5,723 nt of DNA, taken from Chloroflexota bacterium (lineage in GTDB: Bacteria; Chloroflexota; Anaerolineae; B4-G1). Shown one piece after another: positions 1-5,716 of the stretch. The stretch's first letter is position 1, and the number at the start of each line of letters is the position of its first letter. Position numbers and translations under genes: made by a program. The DNA lies in NCBI GenBank assembly GCA_024232355.1, contig JAAEPW010000748.1, forward strand, positions 1 through 5,723, read 5' to 3'. Under the pieces are notes generated by a model. That model was not told the origin of the DNA, did no database searches, and saw only the letters and a list, made by a program, of their open reading frames with translations.

Positions 1-2923
1 TCAAATGTAGTGTACCCCCATCTGCTACATATATTGAAGCTATGTAGTCAAAATAGTACCAAGTGGCGTACCGTAGCACTATATGATCCAAGATCGCACT
101 TCCTCCATCTTGTACGAGAATTCCTGCCCAATCCCCTTTGATTGGCGTATCGCTATTCGACGTAAAAAGGATTGATCGAGTTGGTACCCCTTGTGCTGAC
201 AAAGAGCCATGCACATTGATAGCATAATTACTATTAAACCGAATTGCGGTCCCTGGTTCTATTGTCAGAGTTACGCTATTATTCACCATCACGTTGCACG
301 TTATATAGTAAACACGCCCACCAACCCAAGTGGTGTTTTCCGCTATACCGCCACACACATTCTCAGCTTGATTCACTACAATCAAACTTTCCCCATCTAC
401 ATTAATACTTTCCTCGCTTTCCATAATTGCTTCCAATGTATCCACCTGCGCATACACCCAATGCGTCCCCGTCATCGCGAAACTATGTGTCAATGTCAAA
501 TCCATCGTTGCTCCCACGGCCAAGCCCGACACATCCCAATAACCATCGCCCGTCTGTCCAGTGGACGGCGGTATGGCAGGATCAATATACCAATCCGCAC
601 GGAACGCGCCCGCGTCCGTATCCCCCTGATTGCGCACGCGCACCGTCACCGTCACCGTCTCGTTGATCCACCCCACGGTGGGGTTGAATGTGATGCTCTC
701 AATCACCAAATCCGGCTGCGGAACGCGCACGGTAACGGTGAGCGGGCCGGTCACATTGTTGTCCTCAATGCTTTCGGCAATGGTATTCAGGGCATCCACC
801 TGGACGTAGACGGTCCGCAACCCCGACAGCGTGAAGGTGTAGGGTAATTGCACCGCTATGGATTGACCGGGATCAAGCGGCGGTGTGGTAGTGAATATAT
901 CGCCCGTTTGCCCTGGTCCAGGCATCGTAGCGGTCACATAGCCATCCACCCGCACGGCGGTCGTCGTGCTTAACGTGCCCCGGTTCTTCACCTGCACTGT
1001 CAGCGTCGCCGGATGGCCTAGCGTGGGCGTGAGCGGTTCGATACTCATGGTTGTGATCAGCAATTCCGGTTGAGGTGTGGCAGAGATGGTCAACGTCAGT
1101 GGGCCGGTCACGTTGTCGCTCTCGTCACTCTCTGTGATGATGTCGGTCGTGTCCACTTGCGCGTAAAGCATGTGCAAGCCCGCTGTGGTAAAGGTGTAGA
1201 CCGCATTGAGCGTCTGCACACCACCTGCACCCAGGTTGGCCTGCATCCAGGTGAAATCGCCGGTTGCGCCCAGCGTCGGCGGGGTTGCCGGGTCCAGGTA
1301 GGCGTCTACGCCAAAGTTGCCACTAGCGTAGGCGTTGCCCGTGTTGGCAATCCTGACCTGGATTTGACATGGCTGCCCGGCTACCGGGATTTCTGGATCG
1401 GTGCTCAGGGTTTGCACACCCAGGTTGGGCATAGGCGGTGGAGTGACGGAGAGTTGCACGCTGTCAGTTCGGCTGATACCACCGCCAGTGCCGGTGATGG
1501 TCAGAGTGTAATTGCCCGCCGGAGTCGTTTCAGCAGTGGTTATCGTCAGGACAGTCCCATCACTAGGGGTGATGGGGTTCTCGCCCCAATCCGGCGTGGC
1601 GTCGGCAGGCAGGCCATCTACCTCTAACGTAACTGCATCACTAAAGCCATAGATAGCGGTCAGAGAAACATCGTAACTCGTCGTTTGCCCTTGCGCCACC
1701 GAACGGGAATCTGGCGTCGCATCCAAAAGAAAATCAGGCACAGATGGAACACTCTCATCCACGATGACCAATTCGACCTGTGCAGTGTGGGTGGGATTGG
1801 ACGTGCCGGTGATGACTAGCGTAAACGTGCCGGTGGGGCCGGAAGCGGACGGAGTGATGGTGAGGGTCGTGTCAGCAGTGGGCGTCAGCGGGTTAGTGGC
1901 CCAGGCAACGGTCGCGCCGGTCGGGGTGTTGTCCACTGCCAATGACACGGACCGGGTAAAGCCGTTGACTGCCGTCACGCCGACGGTGTAGGTGACGCTA
2001 TGTCCACGGGTGATGGTTTGCGTAGCGGGCCAGGCGTCCAATAGAAAATCAGGGGCAGTGGATGCCTCGACGGTCAGCGTGGTCTGCGCGTCGTGGCTCT
2101 GTCCGCCACCCGTGCCAGCGATGGTAAAGAGATGATCGCCGGTGGGAGCGCCGATGGTGGTGGCGACGGTCAGCACAACACTGCCGGTCGGCGTGATCGG
2201 GTTTGCGCTCCAGGCAGCCTGGGCGTTCACCGGCAGGCCAGAGGTGGAAAGCGTCACCGGCGCAGTAAATCCATTGGTAGCCGTAAGCATCACGGTGTAG
2301 GTGACAAATTGCCCTTGTGTCACCGTCTGGGAAGCGGGTGCGATGGCAAGGGCAAAGTCAGGACCAGACGTCTCTTGAACAACGATATGCCCTACCCTGT
2401 CCAAATACTCTGCTAGGAAATAGGGATATCCGCCGCCAGCGGTAAAGGTGTGAGTGAACGACTCGCCAGAAGCAATGTCCATATTTCCCCAATCACCTTG
2501 CGGGTGGACAAGAACGGGTGACATCGGATAAGAATCGTCAGCTATCGCATCGCCCAAGTTGCGCAACACCAGGGGCAAGTAAATGCGATACGGCTCACCA
2601 CTCACCAGGCGCACTGTCTCCTGGGTGCGATTGGTCCACTCCACCGTCGTTCCCACCGTGATGGTCACTGTGTCGGGGTCGAATCCGCTCTCGGTGATAG
2701 AGATGGGGACAGTGGAGGCAATGATACCTGCTTCAGCCGAAGAGATGCCGAAGAGAGTGATCGCCGGTGGAGCAGGAGAGTTGGGTACAGGATCTCCTGC
2801 GCGGTGTTCGGCGTGTGACGGTGCAACAGCAGGCTCAGCCCAGGTAGTCATCGGGCGTACAACGGGGATCAGAACATTCAATACCATTGCCAGTGACATT
2901 GCGACGGCGAGCGATTTACGCAT
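1..2923 (-). CDS. Large secreted modular protein: cupredoxin-like, 3 Ig-like repeats, 3 CARDB domains, beta-helix (3' end outside window)
   Basis: An open frame of 974 codons runs without a stop from ATG at 2921-2923 off the left edge. A GGGAGGT ribosome binding site lies 6 bases upstream, which fixes the start. Seen in order: signal peptide (residues 1 to about 30; MRKS, then a hydrophobic core LAVAMSLAMVLNVLIPVV); Pro/Ala linker (31-70); cupredoxin-like domain (72-184) with an internal IYLPLVLRN (114-122); three tandem repeats of about 100 residues starting PDF (188-289, 291-388, 396-494); three CARDB domains (499-613, 617-733, 737-850), each ending in a Y(A/V)QVD...ES...N pattern; then a parallel beta-helix start (about 855-974) with TLTIEPGTAIRF and GDWAGI motifs. 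Only three cysteines are visible (519, 857, 876); 857 and 876 could pair at the helix cap. Inferred role: exported, probably surface-associated, binding or adhesion. No catalytic residues are recognised. CARDB and Ig-like assignments are by family pattern. The true C-terminus is unseen. Confidence 0.93.
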   Translation of the reverse strand, partial: MRKSLAVAMSLAMVLNVLIPVVRPMTTWAEPAVAPSHAEHRAGDPVPNSPAPPAITLFGISSAEAGIIASTVPISITESGFDPDTVTITVGTTVEWTNRTQETVRLVSGEPYRIYLPLVLRNLGDAIADDSYPMSPVLVHPQGDWGNMDIASGESFTHTFTAGGGYPYFLAEYLDRVGHIVVQETSGPDFALAIAPASQTVTQGQFVTYTVMLTATNGFTAPVTLSTSGLPVNAQAAWSANPITPTGSVVLTVATTIGAPTGDHLFTIAGTGGGQSHDAQTTLTVEASTAPDFLLDAWPATQTITRGHSVTYTVGVTAVNGFTRSVSLAVDNTPTGATVAWATNPLTPTADTTLTITPSASGPTGTFTLVITGTSNPTHTAQVELVIVDESVPSVPDFLLDATPDSRSVAQGQTTSYDVSLTAIYGFSDAVTLEVDGLPADATPDWGENPITPSDGTVLTITTAETTPAGNYTLTITGTGGGISRTDSVQLSVTPPPMPNLGVQTLSTDPEIPVAGQPCQIQVRIANTGNAYASGNFGVDAYLDPATPPTLGATGDFTWMQANLGAGGVQTLNAVYTFTTAGLHMLYAQVDTTDIITESDESDNVTGPLTLTISATPQPELLITTMSIEPLTPTLGHPATLTVQVKNRGTLSTTTAVRVDGYVTATMPGPGQTGDIFTTTPPLDPGQSIAVQLPYTFTLSGLRTVYVQVDALNTIAESIEDNNVTGPLTVTVRVPQPDLVIESITFNPTVGWINETVTVTVRVRNQGDTDAGAFRADWYIDPAIPPSTGQTGDGYWDVSGLAVGATMDLTLTHSFAMTGTHWVYAQVDTLEAIMESEESINVDGESLIVVNQAENVCGGIAENTTWVGGRVYYITCNVMVNNSVTLTIEPGTAIRFNSNYAINVHGSLSAQGVPTRSILFTSNSDTPIKGDWAGILVQDGGSAILDHIVLRYATWYYFDYIASIYVADGGTLHL
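2..361 (-). other. Start of a right-handed parallel beta-helix domain (continues outside window)
   Basis: Residues about 855-974 read CGGIAENTTW, then VTLTIEPGTAIRFNSNYAINV, then GSLSAQG, ILFTS, GDWAGI and ILDHIVLRY. This order is typical of the entry rungs of bacterial parallel beta-helix proteins, in which the TLTIEPGT turn starts the coil and a GDWAGI strand follows. The window ends inside the helix, so neither the number of rungs nor any C-terminal anchor can be seen. Confidence 0.72.
374..1429 (-). repeat. Three tandem CARDB domains
   Basis: Residues 499-613, 617-733 and 737-850 each begin with a P(D/N/E)L-type strand, contain an N(T/R/Q)G turn (NTGN, NRGT, NQGD), and end with YAQVDTTDIITESDESDN or its equivalents (YVQVDALNTIAESIEDNN, YAQVDTLEAIMESEESIN). 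The Ser-x-Glu-x-x-N ending is the usual CARDB (cell adhesion related domain in bacteria) signature. Each unit is 114-117 residues. CARDB arrays are known from surface and extracellular proteins, which supports an adhesive or spacer role here. Confidence 0.82.
1442..2362 (-). repeat. Three tandem ~100-residue Ig-like repeats (protein-level repeat)
   Basis: Three units cover residues 188-289, 291-388 and 396-494. Each starts PDF and shares TVxxG...YTV..TA..GF near its start, a Trp-x-x-NP-(I/L)TP core (Trp238, Trp341, Trp446) and LxITGT near its end. They resemble the bacterial Ig-like repeats that usually carry Phe at the Trp position. The units are clearly homologous but diverged, so this is an old array and not a recent DNA duplication. 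They probably act as stalk modules that hold the flanking domains apart. Confidence 0.8.
2372..2710 (-). other. Degenerate cupredoxin-like domain with embedded YLPLVLRN motif (residues 72-184)
   Basis: The framework matches plastocyanin-like cupredoxins: FDPDTVTITVGTTVEWTN at the start, GESFTHTF before the last strands, and GHIVV at the end. Aligning by eye with the usual YYC..H..M.G ligand loop gives YFLAEYLDRVG, so Cys, His and Met are replaced by Leu170, Tyr173 and Arg176. The first His, after the WTN turn, appears to be Glu102. About 30 extra residues, including IYLPLVLRN (114-122), sit in the loop between the WTN turn and the GESF strand. The domain should therefore not bind type-1 copper. 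I infer a structural or attachment role. The fold assignment is by pattern only. Confidence 0.7.
2558..2584 (-). other. Internal IYLPLVLRN motif in the cupredoxin loop
   Basis: Residues 114-122 of the left-hand protein, just after SGEPYR and before NLGDAIADD-type residues. It is the same motif that ends the neighbouring protein, but here it sits near the N-terminus, inside a domain. Confidence 0.7.
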
Positions 2924-2928
2924 TTCAT

Positions 2929-2935
2929 ACCTCCC
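2929..2935 (-). promoter_or_regulatory. Ribosome binding site of the left-hand large gene
   Basis: Read on the minus strand the site is GGGAGGT, with 6 bases between GGAGG and the ATG at 2921-2923. A second ATG at 2926-2928 is out of frame and only one base from the site. This spacing decides the start in favour of MRKSLAV. Confidence 0.85.
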
Positions 2936-2973
2936 GGATCAATTATGGACAACAGGTCTTGGTTCGAGCTTGG

Positions 2974-3001
2974 AGTATACCAAAACATTGGTACTTGGCA
3001 A
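2974..3001 (-). promoter_or_regulatory. Candidate sigma-70-type promoter for the left-hand large gene
   Basis: On the minus strand TTGCCA (2996-3001) and TATACT (2974-2979) are separated by 16 bases, and TTTTGG lies directly before the -10 box. The site is about 50 bases upstream of the ATG at 2923, in an A/T-richer stretch after the hairpin that follows the upstream gene. The boxes are near consensus, but this is motif reading only. Confidence 0.5.
2978..2993. promoter_or_regulatory. Perfect 6-bp inverted repeat in the promoter spacer, possible operator
   Basis: TACCAA (2978-2983) and TTGGTA (2988-2993) form a perfect inverted repeat around a 4-base centre. It lies between the candidate -35 and -10 boxes and overlaps the start of the -10. 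A regulator bound here would block RNA polymerase. The symmetry is seen; the function is inferred. Confidence 0.35.
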
Positions 3002-3031
3002 ATACAAAATCCTTTGACACTTGGATCAATT

Positions 3032-3067
3032 GGCTTGCCAGACACCCAAAACGGTATCTGGCAAGCC
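3032..3067 (-). terminator. Hairpin after the beta-helix gene, probable terminator or 3' processing hairpin
   Basis: GGCTTGCCAGA (3032-3042) and TCTGGCAAGCC (3057-3067) pair perfectly over 11 bp around a 14-base loop. Three more pairs (3044-3046 with 3053-3055) form beyond one mismatch. The hairpin starts 35 bases past the TAG at 3103-3105 of the upstream gene. In minus-strand transcription it is followed by AATTGATCC, so the usual U-tract is missing. It could be a weak or factor-dependent terminator, or an mRNA-stabilising structure. Confidence 0.55.
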
Positions 3068-3102
3068 TGACTTTTGACGCGGACGGCGTCCGTGATCTTG
3101 CG

Positions 3103-5550
3103 CTAGGAATTACGTATCACTAACGGCAAGTAGATGTTGTAAGGGTGAAAAGCGTCGTTCGTCACCGTGTTTGACCAAACGCAATAGAGCAACGTGCTCT
3201 TCCCCGCCGGGTAGACGCAAGCTCGGTTGTTCACGTCCACCGTCAAACCGACTGTGCCGGGGACACCCACCCGCGCGACGAAACTGACCGTCAGCGGCGC
3301 GGTTGACGTCACCGACAGCGTGCCGCTGATAGCTTCCGCTGTGCCGACGACGCCCGTCACAGGCTCAACAAAGCGGAGAAAAGTCGTGCCGCTCAACGGG
3401 TCGTACAGCCCCAGCGCATCGCCTGGCATGGCGGTGATGACCAACGTGTAGGTCAGTTCATCCCCGTAGTCGACTGCCCCGGTGGGCACGACCGATTTAG
3501 TGATGTGAGCGGCGAAAGGCTCCACAGAAACAGCAGTAGTAAAACTCCACGTCGGTCCAACGACTGTGCTGATGTCATCGGTAGCGGTGATAGCCCAATA
3601 GTAAGTGGTACCAGTGACGAGACTGGGCGTGTATCTGGTCAGTGGGGTCGTGTCTACCACTGGCGGATATCCGCTGGCGCTGATGACGATAGTGTAGGTG
3701 ACAAGGTCGCCGTCTGGATCGCCCCCTTGCCAACTAAGCACTTGGTTTGAAGGCACATCATTCGCGCCGTCCGCAGGGACAGGGTTGGAGGGAGTGTTAG
3801 GAATCTGGTTCGGCAGCGCGCTCGCGAATAGTGCAAACTCGCTCAGATGCACGATCTCGAATACCACATAGTTTTGGGCCGTGTTCCGTTCCACGAGGGT
3901 GATGCCGTCTGTGGCCCACGCGCTGCCATTCCAGTAACGCAGGTCCAGTGTGCCCTCGTCCAGCCCGGCGACGTCGGCCTCGGTGTAGTGGATTGTCAGG
4001 GTAACGGGCTCATCAAATGTAAAATCGGGGAGCAGTACACCATCACGATAAGCATCCAGGTCGAAGGCGTGACTGGCAAAGGAGAAACCGGAAGGGGCCG
4101 TGGCCGTCTCCACCGGCGTGTAGACCAGGGTGGTAGGTGTCGTCACTGCACCAGCGGGTACATGGATGACTGTAGGGCTACCTTGCGTGTCGGTGTAGAC
4201 CAGGCTGCTTTCGGTGTCGGTGGGGACAGAGGTGGCGATGATCTCGTCGGCCCCCAAGTCCGGGGCGGAACCGTAGGGGCGGTGTTGGCCGTCTATATCG
4301 GTCGTCACATTCACATTCACTCCCGCGTCTATCGCCGCCGAGCCGGCAGTGAGGTGATAGTCCCAGGCAGAAGTGTTGACGAAAGTTGGGTCGTTGGTGA
4401 TATTGGCCGTGCCGGTCAGGATAGTGCCCTTGCCGCTGGTGTCTGCCCCATTGTTGTACCACAGGGTAGCTTCCAGAGTAGCTGTGCTGCCTGCTGTAAC
4501 TGTGATGCCCATGCCGTGGTGACCAGCGATGATCGTGTTGGTGAAGGCCAGGGTAGTGTAATCGCCCACAGATACCCCTCGACCGCTGCCCCGATTATTA
4601 GCAATAGTAGTATGGAGTAGGCGGCCTGAGATTGGATTTGTGGATGAGCCTACAATCCATAGCCCGCTACCCCTGGTGTTAGCGTGGTTACTGGCCACCA
4701 GGTTGTTGGTCAGGGTAAAGGGATTACTGGATATGCTCAATCCTCCTCCCCAGCTAGGGGCGGCAGTGGGGTTCAGAGTGGCTGTGTTGCTGACGATGAT
4801 ATTGTCACTTAACGTGGCGGCACCGTCACCGATGCTCAGCCCGCCGCCGATGCCGCCTGCGGATGTACTACCTACATTGCCTAGTATCGTGTTGCTGCTC
4901 AACGTGATGTTGTTGCTCTGCTCGAAGCGCAACCCGCCGCCGATGCCCCACCACGATGTACTGGCTGTGTTACCCCGCACTATATTACCGCTCAATGTGG
5001 TATTGTTGCTAAATCCGAAGTACAGCCCGCCACCCCAGCCAACCTGTGCTGTGCTGGACGTGTTGCTGATGATCGTATTGTCGGTCAGTATGGCGGTGCC
5101 AAAAGTAAGCGCCATCCCACCACCGTAACCAAGTTGGGTTGTGCTGGCTGTGTTGTTCTCTATTGTGTTATTGCTCAACGTGACGTCGCTTCCCATGATG
5201 AGCAATCCACCGCCGTAGCTTACCCCACTGGTCGTGTTGCCTCTCACTGTATTGTCTTTCAATGTGGCATTATCGCTATATCTGAGGTACAGCCCGCCAC
5301 CTCCACTGTTTGCATCTGCAACTGTAGTGGCTGTGTTGTTCTCCACTGTGTTGCCGTTCAACACAGCGTTGTTGCCATAGTTGAAACACAGTCCGCCGCC
5401 ATAGGCCTCTCGAACTGTGCTGGCAACGTTATTGTAGACCACGCAGTTGCTGATCGTGACCGCAGCCGTGTAGACGTATACCCCACCACCCACATCGGCA
5501 TCCCACGAAACGCCGCCCAGCCCCGTGGCATCACCTCTGGTAATGTGCAA
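3103..5550 (-). CDS. Beta-helix repeat surface protein with choice-of-anchor-Q-like, ZU5-like, FN3-like and DUF11-like domains; 5' end missing
   Basis: This ORF has 815 codons from the only usable start, TTG at 5548-5550, to TAG at 3103-3105. Domains seen: parallel beta-helix (about 1-370) with GGG(L/V)-type rungs every 30-33 residues and NNT/GNT turns; a DYHLTAGSAAIDAG...DGQHRPYG..PDLGADE segment (397-437), as in choice-of-anchor-Q proteins; a ZU5-like segment (about 447-577; VIHVPAGAV, RYWNGSAWATDG, LSEFALFA); a fibronectin III-like domain (583-673); a DUF11-like domain (about 680-797; GDELTYTLVITA); and C-terminal IYLPLVIRNS (806-815). The beta-helix reading continues upstream in frame (LYITGDITPTIEG) to 5598, where TAA at 5599-5601 stops it. 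TTG has no proper ribosome binding site, and there is no signal peptide. The gene is therefore 5'-truncated, possibly a pseudogene. Intact relatives would be exported; this one may not be. Confidence 0.88.
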   Translation of the reverse strand: MHITRGDATGLGGVSWDADVGGGVYVYTAAVTISNCVVYNNVASTVREAYGGGLCFNYGNNAVLNGNTVENNTATTVADANSGGGGLYLRYSDNATLKDNTVRGNTTSGVSYGGGLLIMGSDVTLSNNTIENNTASTTQLGYGGGMALTFGTAILTDNTIISNTSSTAQVGWGGGLYFGFSNNTTLSGNIVRGNTASTSWWGIGGGLRFEQSNNITLSSNTILGNVGSTSAGGIGGGLSIGDGAATLSDNIIVSNTATLNPTAAPSWGGGLSISSNPFTLTNNLVASNHANTRGSGLWIVGSSTNPISGRLLHTTIANNRGSGRGVSVGDYTTLAFTNTIIAGHHGMGITVTAGSTATLEATLWYNNGADTSGKGTILTGTANITNDPTFVNTSAWDYHLTAGSAAIDAGVNVNVTTDIDGQHRPYGSAPDLGADEIIATSVPTDTESSLVYTDTQGSPTVIHVPAGAVTTPTTLVYTPVETATAPSGFSFASHAFDLDAYRDGVLLPDFTFDEPVTLTIHYTEADVAGLDEGTLDLRYWNGSAWATDGITLVERNTAQNYVVFEIVHLSEFALFASALPNQIPNTPSNPVPADGANDVPSNQVLSWQGGDPDGDLVTYTIVISASGYPPVVDTTPLTRYTPSLVTGTTYYWAITATDDISTVVGPTWSFTTAVSVEPFAAHITKSVVPTGAVDYGDELTYTLVITAMPGDALGLYDPLSGTTFLRFVEPVTGVVGTAEAISGTLSVTSTAPLTVSFVARVGVPGTVGLTVDVNNRACVYPAGKSTLLYCVWSNTVTNDAFHPYNIYLPLVIRNS
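3109..3135 (-). other. C-terminal IYLPLVIRN motif
   Basis: Residues 806-814 of the 815-residue product, followed only by Ser and the stop. The motif shares eight of nine residues with the internal copy IYLPLVLRN in the other large protein, yet six of the nine codons differ. This points to conservation at protein level. It follows a C-x11-C segment (Cys778, Cys790) at the end of the DUF11-like domain. A role in export or surface attachment is inferred from its recurrence at the C-termini of Chloroflexota exported proteins. Confidence 0.7.
4651..5490 (-). repeat. About ten Gly/Asn beta-helix rungs, ~90-bp period
   Basis: GGG or its equivalent recurs at residues 21, 51, 83, 113, 143, 173, 204, 235, 268 and 295, a spacing of 27-33 residues (mostly 30-31, or 90-93 bp). 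A typical unit reads GGGLYF..SNNTTLSGN(T/I)(V/I).GNTAST. The Asn runs would form the internal ladders of the coil. The units are recognisable at DNA level too, for example in the recurring CTGTGTTGTTCTC and TTGCTCAACGTGA words on the plus strand. Confidence 0.82.
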
Positions 5551-5594
5551 GCCTTCAATCGTGGGGGTGATGTCTCCAGTAATATAGAGACTCT

Positions 5595-5604
5595 TGAATT
5601 AATC
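5595..5604. other. Putative rearrangement junction
   Basis: To the left, minus-strand beta-helix coding is intact up to this point and then meets a stop. To the right, a plus-strand coding-like tail begins here with no start. Two divergent genes both lacking their 5' ends at the same position suggests a deletion, an inversion end, an insertion boundary or an assembly chimera. No terminal inverted repeat is visible. Confidence 0.4.
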
Positions 5605-5669
5605 CAGGAAGGGACAAGAAAACGGGGAAGATCAGCAAGGTGCTGGAAAGCGAAGCCAAACTGGTGTAG
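5598..5669 (+). pseudogene. Possible C-terminal remnant of a plus-strand gene
   Basis: From 5598 to TAG at 5667-5669 the plus strand reads IN, then PGRDKKTGKISKVLESEAKL and V. The codons are strongly G/C-ending (AAG, ACG, GGG, ATC, AGC, GTG, CTG) and the composition is that of a charged soluble tail, much more protein-like than the other frames. An in-frame TGA at 5595-5597 lies at the boundary with the beta-helix gene, so at most 23 codons remain. I cannot name the family. A fragment this short could be chance. Confidence 0.35.
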
Positions 5670-5701
5670 AATTGCCAACGGAAGGTCGGCAAAACAAAAA
5701 C

Positions 5702-5708
5702 AGGGAGG
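5702..5708 (+). promoter_or_regulatory. Ribosome binding site for a plus-strand gene at the right edge
   Basis: AGGGAGG lies 8 bases before the ATG at 5717-5719. The strength and spacing of this site are the main evidence that a gene begins at the edge. Confidence 0.55.
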
Positions 5709-5716
5709 CAGCGAGA

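Noticed and set aside
209..847. 212-codon plus-strand open frame (and an overlapping 79-codon one at 427-666)
   Set aside because: It lies antisense to the CARDB and beta-helix coding of the left-hand gene. The translation is His/Arg/Pro-rich with no domain, and it has no ribosome binding site.
1070..1627. 185-codon plus-strand open frame
   Set aside because: It is antisense to well-supported CARDB and Ig-like repeats. It is an effect of codon bias with no recognisable protein pattern.
2887..3123. 78-codon plus-strand frame over the intergenic region
   Set aside because: It overlaps the start of one gene and the stop of another, has no ribosome binding site and covers the hairpin and promoter. 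There is no evidence for a small gene.
3847..4620. 257-codon plus-strand open frame
   Set aside because: It is antisense to the ZU5-like and choice-of-anchor-Q-like segments. Its Gly/Arg/Val-rich translation has no family pattern.
4640..5128. 162-codon plus-strand open frame with Leu/Pro-rich, membrane-like translation
   Set aside because: It is the mirror of the Gly/Asn rungs: the periodic PPP and LLLNV words are the complement of GGG and NNT codons. It is not an independent membrane protein.
4651..5490. CRISPR array
   Set aside because: The ~90-bp periodicity is explained by beta-helix rungs in an open reading frame. The repeats are diverged and there is no repeat/spacer alternation.
5358..5678. 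106-codon minus-strand open frame crossing the junction
   Set aside because: Its second half overlaps the beta-helix frame and reads as an out-of-frame shadow. Its first half is Phe/Leu-rich with no signal peptide or known pattern. Only the small frameshift possibility at its middle is kept as a low-interest finding.
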